From assembly GCA_016987375.1 (NCBI GenBank), contig PJRA01000453.1:44314-108313 (forward strand): DNA of 64,000 nucleotides, given 5' to 3'. The position numbers and the translations under genes were made by a program. The notes under the pieces are model-generated. The model was not told where the DNA came from. It made no database searches and saw only the letters and a program-made list of their open reading frames with translations. Position 1 is the stretch's first letter. Every line of letters begins with the position of its first letter. This document shows positions 57,731-64,000 of the stretch, one piece after another. Origin of the DNA: Brachionus koreanus (taxonomy: Eukaryota > Rotifera > Eurotatoria > Ploima > Brachionidae).

Positions 57731-59195
57731 TCAAGTAATATTAAAAGGCGACTCATCTAGCGGATCTTTAATATAACTAAATTTAAGTTTTTCTAATTCT
57801 TTTTTTAAATTAGTATTTGAAAATTCTATTTGCTTTAATTTTTGTTCATAATAATTTTTGATATGCATTTTTTCGTCAAACTCCATTCGATAGTCTTCAC
57901 GAAATACATTGAGCTATAATATAAATTTAAAATTCGGCTTTTTTTTTGTTGCAAAGCTTACCTGAATTTTCAAAGCCTCATAGTGGCTACGTTTCATAAC
58001 TTTGTATCTTTAGTTGTTCACATTTTAGTTAAATTAAAAATAATTTATTTAAAAGTTTTAGAATTACCTTGAAGTTTTTGGCTTATTCTTAACTTCTTTT
58101 ATTTTATTTTTAGATTGAAAAATATTTGGGTTGGAATGATATTTGTCAAAACTGTTGCTTGATTTTGAATCATTTTGATCTTTTTGGTTGATATCCAACT
58201 TTTCAAATAAAGAATAACTAGCATCGTTTGAAAATGATTGATTGTTAGGAGTGCTATGTTTTAGATTAGAATAAAAACTAGGTTTTTTGATTTCATTTGC
58301 AAAAATTGATTCGTAATTTAGAAAACAATTTGTATCTTTGCAAATATGTGAGGAAATATGATCAGGTTTTTTAAAATTCTTTTCTTCTATTTTCATAGAT
58401 TTTGTATTATCAAGGCCTTCGCTAGAGCTACTTGAGCAACTCGAACTTAAAGAAGACAATCTAGGCCTGCACTTTAACGAACCACTGATGGCATTTGGTT
58501 TATATTTCTTGTAGACTTGATTTTTCACATTTAAAACGTTTGAGTTTTTTTCACCTTTTTGGAAGAGCTTTTCCAATCTAGAAAATATGCTATCATCCTC
58601 ATGACACTCCTGTTTTTAAAAAGACAAGATTAATTTAATAATTTTAATTTTTTTTGTCTTGATTTATTTATTTTATATTTTAAACATAAAAAAATTTGAA
58701 AAAAAATCTACTCACTATTAAAAATTTCGATGATTTCTTTAATTGCTTAAAAAGCTTAATCAGCGCATACAAATTTGTTTTTTTGGGAGATTTTTTTTTT
58801 TTAAATAAATAAATGCTATTCGATGCTTTGGGTTTAGAATTAAATTTTTTCTTTTTGAAATTGATCATTGATTTTTCAAATTGTCTGATAAATTTCTCTA
58901 ATAGTTCAATATACAAATAAATATTTTGTTTTACTAAATCTAAATCAGTATCAGAATTTGTCGAAGAGTTTTTTGAAATTTCAGATAAACGAGAAAAATA
59001 AGATGAATCAGTAGATCGTAATGAGTCTAAATTTTTTCCAGATTCATTTTTCAAATTGAATAGATCGATATTATCGGTGTAAAGATCTTGATCATTGACA
59101 TTTTGCTCAACTATTGAATGCTTGATACGATTCAAATTTGAATACTTCGAATAAGATTTTTCTATTAAGCCAAGTTCCATATTTTTGTCGCTCAT
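57731..59195 (-). CDS. Coiled-coil protein with a UBAN-like (TNIP/optineurin/NEMO) motif
   Basis: Four exons: 59195-58716, 58609-58068, 58007-57962 and 57913-57731, with GT-AG introns of 106, 60 and 48 nt; 416 residues. The first 340 residues are low-complexity Ser/Asn/Lys with short helices (VKQNIYLYIELLEKFIRQF, IFSRLEKLFQ). The two last exons encode ALKIQLNVFREDYRMEFDEK (352-371) then a coiled coil (KQIEFSNTNLKKELEKLKF). LK-x-Q-x(2)-hydrophobic-Y/F-x(2)-D-F/Y-x(2)-E is the core of UBAN domains, which bind linear ubiquitin chains in NEMO, optineurin and TNIP. The match covers about 20 residues and no zinc finger follows. The call is therefore a hypothesis; the gene structure is firmer. Confidence 0.6.
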
Positions 59196-61476
59196 TAATT
59201 ATATTTTTTAATTCTACAGAATAAAAATAAAAAAGGAAGTTGACGTGCTAAATATTTATTTTTTTTATTTATTATATATATAAGAATTTATTTTTTTTTA
59301 GAACACATAATTTCTCATTTATAAATTAGCTAAGATGAACAAGATTTTTCAAGTAAAAATTATGTTTCTTATATTTTAATCAAATGCTATCCGAAAATTA
59401 GAAAACAAATTTTTTATTAAAATAAGAAATAATTTATTAAAATATAAAACAATTATCACAGTTAAAATTGAAAAGTTTTCTATTGTCGAGTAACCTTAAG
59501 AAAATTTTAATAATCAAGCTTCTTTTTTTATTTCATGACAACAAAACAAATAGTAAATTATCTTTTAAAAAATATCTAAGCTCCAAAATTATGATGAAAT
59601 TTTGCTAATTTATTTGAATACAAAGTTCGAATTTTGATTTTAAGATTTAAAAAGAGTAAGTTGTTGATGTTTAGAAAGTCTAGACAATTTTTTCATATTT
59701 AAAAATTTTAAACTTTTAGCCTAAATATTAATCAGTCATATAAATTTTTTTTTGAAACTTCAACCCTAATTAACTTATTAAAATTTATTCAAATAATTTC
59801 AGTCTTTTAATGCCACATAATTTGTCTGTAAATTACTTAATTCATAACAATGAATATAGTTTTTTTTTGTTAACATCTAAAATATTTTTCAAACTACTAA
59901 GCAGTACATTAATTTTTTTTAAATCTTCTTATTTTTACTTGATAATCAATTAATAGGTTTTGTAAAATTTAGTACAATAGAACAAAACAAAATGTTAAAA
60001 TTCTTTTAACTTCTCTTTTAAAACTCAAAATCAAGTTCAGTAAATACGACATGGTGCAACATTCAAAGTTGCACTATTATGAATAATCTGGTAAAACTCT
60101 GCAATTTTGCTAATTTTAAATTTAGACAAATTCATCAAGTTAATTGCTTCAAAATGTTTCAATTTACTTATATTGTTTATTAAAAATGAAAAACTGATGT
60201 ATTGTGCATTTGGAAACTGTCAAAATCAAAAATCTGAAATTGAAATTACTTGTACGATTATGACAAAAATTTAAGTTAAAAAATAAAGTAGATTTGAACA
60301 AAAAATAATCTATTCAAAAACTATGAAAAATAATTTTAAAAAATTTTTATTTAAATTTAGTACGCCCGAAGGGTATTTTAAAACCCTGATTTTAAAATTT
60401 ATATATAAAATCATGGTTTCATAAATTTGATTCTTTCATCCAGATTCTCTCTGAGAAGGCAAAATTTTACCGAAATGCATTGTCTGATTGAAAAGAGCTT
60501 TTTAAATTAAATAAATGTTATTCGTATTTCAAAACAGATCAGAAGAAATTTTATATGCATTATAATTTTTTTTATAAAGAAAAAAAATGTTTTAATAAAA
60601 TTAACATTAAATGTGTCATTTTAATGTGGCATTGTGAAATTGAATACAAATTGAACAAAAATTTCTTCTTTTTTGACAAATAATAATTCACAAAAAAATA
60701 TCATAAAAAATTGCTACCACGTAAAGTAAAAATATTTTTTTTTTAAATCAATCAAATGAATGATCGAATTCGAACTTATTAATATTTTAATTTTTACCAT
60801 TTGGCATATGGAAAGAATGATTTCAGTGAAGAAAAAAAAAGTGCAGCAAAGCGTAATCCCTTGCGAATTAGTGCACTCTAAATTGTGTCTTTGTTGAAGA
60901 ATTTTGGACATTGGCTGACAGAAAATATAGTTCAAATAAAATGTTTTACATAACCAGAAGTTAGGCTGGTTTATCAGAAAAATCTACTTCGTTTTTAAAC
61001 TAAGTGTCTTAGAGGGACACTTATTTGCAAAAGAATATGCTGGCATGTTTCACTATATTTCATTTTTTTTTAATTTTTAAATTTATAATTTTTTTTTAAA
61101 ACAAAAAGAAAAATTTTTGCTAAATTTATTTTGAATTTCATTGTGCTATTAACTGAATGTTAATATTGAAAATTAAGAAAAAAATTAAATAAAAACTTGT
61201 AAATTTGAAAATTCAATTTAAGTGTTAGAATTTAAATTGAGACAAATTTTGCCTCAATGTACAACAAAAATCTGCATTTCATAATTCTACTGCAATTAAA
61301 AGATATTTTCAACGATAATTTTTTCAATGAATGCATACAAAAAAAAATAAATATTAAATGCACAAAATCTTAAGTATACAAATATAAGCGAATAAATATA
61401 AAATTCTAGAAGAATTAAGTATCAACATAAATTTCATCTATTGGAAAAAATAAAATAAACTGTTTACTAGCACAAA
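59196..61476. other. Intergenic, UBAN-like gene to SF1
   Basis: 2.3 kb, divergent 5' ends on both sides. About 60700-60960 is more complex than its surroundings, with short interrupted open stretches on both strands; possibly decayed transposon, unidentified. A hairpin with 14-nt arms and one mismatch lies at 60381-60394/60406-60419. A smaller one (gtgcaac/gttgcac) lies near 60055-60075. No supported gene. Confidence 0.45.
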
Positions 61477-63349
61477 ATGCCACCAACAAAAATATCTTCG
61501 GAAAATGAAGACAGTAGTAAGTTGACTTTGAATGAAACAGTGATAGGAAATAAATCTAAACTAATACTTTTAGATGGCTCTGCAGAACATTTAGAGCCTA
61601 GACGTAAGAGAAAGAGAGCGAGCCGATGGGAAGGAACTGAACAAGATAGATCATTCATTCCGGGAATGCCGACAACAGTTCCTCCGAATATGAGCAAAGA
61701 ACAAGAGAAAGCCTATCTTACCCAGCTCCGAATTGAGCAAATTAGTCGAATGCTTCGCACGGGCGATCTCGGAATATCTGCAAATCCCGACGATCGATCT
61801 CCGTCACCGGAGCCCATTTATGATTCGGCTGGCAAGCGTTTAAATACACGCGAAGTACGTCAACGAAATAAACTCGAATCCGAAAGACATCAATTTGTCC
61901 TTGAGATGTTTAAGTTTAATCCTGATTATAAGCCACCACCGGATTACAAGTAATTATCTAATTGTATACACAAACTAAACTAGTTAAGGACTAAATAATT
62001 CTTTTTTTTAATTTCCAAGATCTTCTATAAGTAAAGACTATTCTTTATAATCTATAGCGCTTAAGTCCAATAATTTGGTGTAAGTTTTTAAATACATTAA
62101 ATTTATACTAATTCTTTAAATTTTTTAGGGACAACCAATGCACAAATTAAAATGATTAATTTTTTTTAGATTTTAGAAAAAAAAAATTTTTTTTTGCATT
62201 ATTAAATTATCTCAGCTCATCAAACATTTGTTCGATTATTTAGAATATAAGAAAAAAAATATTTGAAAAAAAATTTTTTTTTGGATATTTGTTTAAGATA
62301 AAAATAGGGTTTTTCTTTTAATTTTTTTTTGAATTGTTTGATTAGCTGATTAACTTAAAAATTATTTTTAACAAAAATTTAATTTAAAAATTTTATTTTA
62401 TTAAAATAGGCCTCCGGCAAATAAAATAGTTGATAAAGTTTTTATTCCACAAGAAGAGCATCCGGACATCAATTTTGTAGGTTTGTTGATAGGACCACGC
62501 GGCAACACGCTTAAAATGTTGGAGAAAGAAACAAACGCCAAGATTATAATCCGAGGCAAGGGCTCGGTTAAAGAGGGAAAATTGGGCCGGATCAATGGCC
62601 AACCACTGCCTGGTGAAGATGAGCCCCTGCATGCATACATAACTGGACCAACTGCAGAAATAGTGGCCAAAGCTTGCGCCAAAGTGACAGAAATAGTCCA
62701 ACAAGGCATTGAAGTTCCCGAAACCATGAATGACTTGAGGAAAAGTCAGCTAAGGGAACTTGCTTTACTTAATGGAACACTTAGAGAAAATGACAGCTTG
62801 AATAAATTGAAATTGATTGAAACAACTAAAACAATAGTAACCAACACAATTATTTGTGGTATTTGTGGTGGAGCTGGTCACATAACAGGTGATTGTAAGA
62901 TGAAGTCGACTATAGATCTGTCAAATCCAGATAGACCGATTACTTGGGCCGAGCGCGAAAAAATGGACAATGAATATCAGTCTTTAATGGCCGAATTGGG
63001 ACAGGGACCTGCGCCAGATTTAAATAAGCCCGGAAAATCTATAGTATCCAGGAATGGTACATCGAGTACTGGTACTTCACTTGCTTTAGAGGCACCGACC
63101 AGTACAAGTGATTATTCAAATTCACCCAAAACTGAAGGAGATAACAAGTCAAATAAAGCTGCAACACCTGCTACGGCTGCCGGCACAGCTGCAAGTACAT
63201 TTGCCGGCTATGATGCAACTAATGTAGATCCGAATTATTATGCTCATTACTATTCGTATATGTGGCAAGGAAGTGCTGGATACGGATGGCCTCCGGTGTC
63301 TGCTGGTGCACCTCCGCCGCCTCCACCTCCTCCACCGTCAAGTAGCTAA
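61477..63349 (+). CDS. SF1: Splicing factor 1 (SF1/BBP), branch-point binding protein
   Basis: Two exons, 61477-61949 and 62410-63349, phase 2, 460-nt intron; 470 residues. The N-terminal U2AF-ligand motif is RKRKRASRWEGTE (about 43-55), followed by the helix hairpin with its SPSP motif (RSPSPEPIYD), as phosphorylated in human SF1. KH-QUA2 RNA-binding domain: NFVGLLIGPRGNTLKMLEKE, IIRGKGSVKEGK, PGEDEPLHA and NDLRKSQLRELALLNGTLRE. One CCHC zinc knuckle is CGICGGAGHITGDCK, followed by MAELGQGP. It ends in a poly-Pro/Ser tail. Known role: recognises the intron branch point with U2AF in early spliceosomes. The exon junction (YKPPPDYK/PPANK) matches the family sequence exactly in phase. Confidence 0.96.
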
Positions 63350-63757
63350 GCAGTTTATTCTGTTTAACTTTATTTCCTTCTATTTGTGCTGTTTATCAAA
63401 TTTAGAGCTTGTTTTTTTTTTAAAATAAAAAATAAAAAAAAACATTAAACGGATCTATTGTAAAATTTATTTATAAATTAGATATTGATAACTAAAATGT
63501 TGATTTAATAAAATTTTTAAGAAATATATTTAATCTTTTTTAGTTTAAATGCAAGGCAGCCTGGAGCTTTGTAAAATTATTCAGATGTACAAATTTAAAC
63601 AGTATTTTAATGTATTGGGTGCACAAATTAATGAGCAGAAAAATTAAGTTTAATTTGCCAAAAGAGTGGAAAGATCTTTCGCAATTTTTTCAAAATTTAA
63701 AATCAGATTGATCCTAGCTTTAAAATAAAAAAAAATTATTTCAAAAAATGAATTTTC
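63350..63757. other. SF1 3' flank
   Basis: AT-rich 3' UTR and flank with AATAAAAAAT-type signals near 63424; no gene seen. Confidence 0.5.
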
Positions 63758-64000
63758 GATAAGTTATTAGAAAAAATATGCGAATCCAACAAAAATGATT
63801 TGTACAATTTTTTAAAAATTGTAACCAAAGCTGTAATTGTAAGGCGATTCATTGGTCTTGGATACAAAAAAGGTTCTGTTTATCGTATGGCTAGATATTA
63901 TAGAAAAATATATAACTTTTAAGAGAAAAAAGAAAGTAATAGACCTGCGAAAAAAGTGACGAGACTAATGGTGGCTAAACTTGGAGCCTATTTCAATCAT
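63758..64000 (+). mobile_element. Decayed transposase-like fragment (helix-turn-helix part), runs off the window
   Basis: Frame from 63758 gives VRRFIGLGYKKGSVYRMARY, then a TAA, then in the same frame NRPAKKVTRLMVAKLGAYF. A basic helix-turn-helix with a S/T-V-Y-R recognition helix followed by a (G)RPxKK linker resembles the DNA-binding N-terminus of Tc1/mariner-type transposases. One in-frame stop and absence of an ATG suggest decay. The rest lies beyond the edge; another HTH protein cannot be excluded. Confidence 0.4.

Noticed and set aside
62393..62727. Minus-strand ORFs opposite SF1 exon 2
   Set aside because: Antisense shadows of the KH-domain exon.
1..64000. tRNA, rRNA, CRISPR arrays, operons
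   Set aside because: Looked for by eye; no cloverleaf with box A/B, no rRNA blocks, no spaced repeats. A proper tRNAscan/Rfam run would be needed to exclude small RNAs.

Overview
This is an AT-rich (roughly three quarters A+T) animal nuclear genome segment. Most introns are tiny (about 46-66 nt, GT-AG with two GC-AG cases), and the genes are metazoan housekeeping, ciliary and developmental genes. Axonemal dynein DNAI1, fascin, a three-CUT-domain CUX homeobox gene and a TIR-domain protein mark it as an animal. Base composition, short introns and gene compactness fit a rotifer such as Brachionus best, but that is an inference from style, not from a diagnostic marker.

Layout. 1-10.7 kb: the 3' part of an ANKRD28/44/52-type gene (PP6 regulatory ankyrin subunit), MRE11 (two exons, one 1.06-kb intron holding an inverted repeat), and an 11-exon SLC38A10-like transporter whose 736-nt intron carries a broken antisense ORF. 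13.4-22.5 kb: fascin and GHITM on +, then TTC38, an unknown two-exon gene and an intronless TIR+SAM protein on -. 25.1-30.0 kb: CUX/cut on -, seven coding exons. 30.0-41.5 kb: a gene desert upstream of CUX with CT/GA microsatellites and a pre-miRNA-like hairpin. 41.5-43.7 kb: LYRM7, a four-exon gene with exons too small to show as long ORFs, then TAF7.

44.5-54.2 kb is the most unusual part. A segment of about 1.5-1.8 kb occurs twice in direct orientation, 5,327 bp apart. Each copy holds a head-to-head pair of metallothionein genes around a shared promoter with five metal-response-element cores, plus the start of DNAI1. In the second copy DNAI1 is complete (nine exons); in the first it is cut off in exon 3. 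Between the copies sits an intronless 898-codon gene I cannot identify. A reverse transcriptase relic abuts the left edge of the first copy.

54.4-64 kb: a CD225/dispanin-like two-pass membrane protein, a mariner transposase relic, a fold-back inverted repeat of about 530 bp, a four-exon coiled-coil gene with a UBAN-like (TNIP/optineurin/NEMO) ubiquitin-binding motif, splicing factor SF1, and a decayed transposase-like piece at the right edge.

Exon boundaries were placed by hand from splice signals, reading-frame phase and remembered family alignments; no search or transcript data were available. There is no operon-like logic. The only clear shared regulation is the divergent metallothionein promoters.
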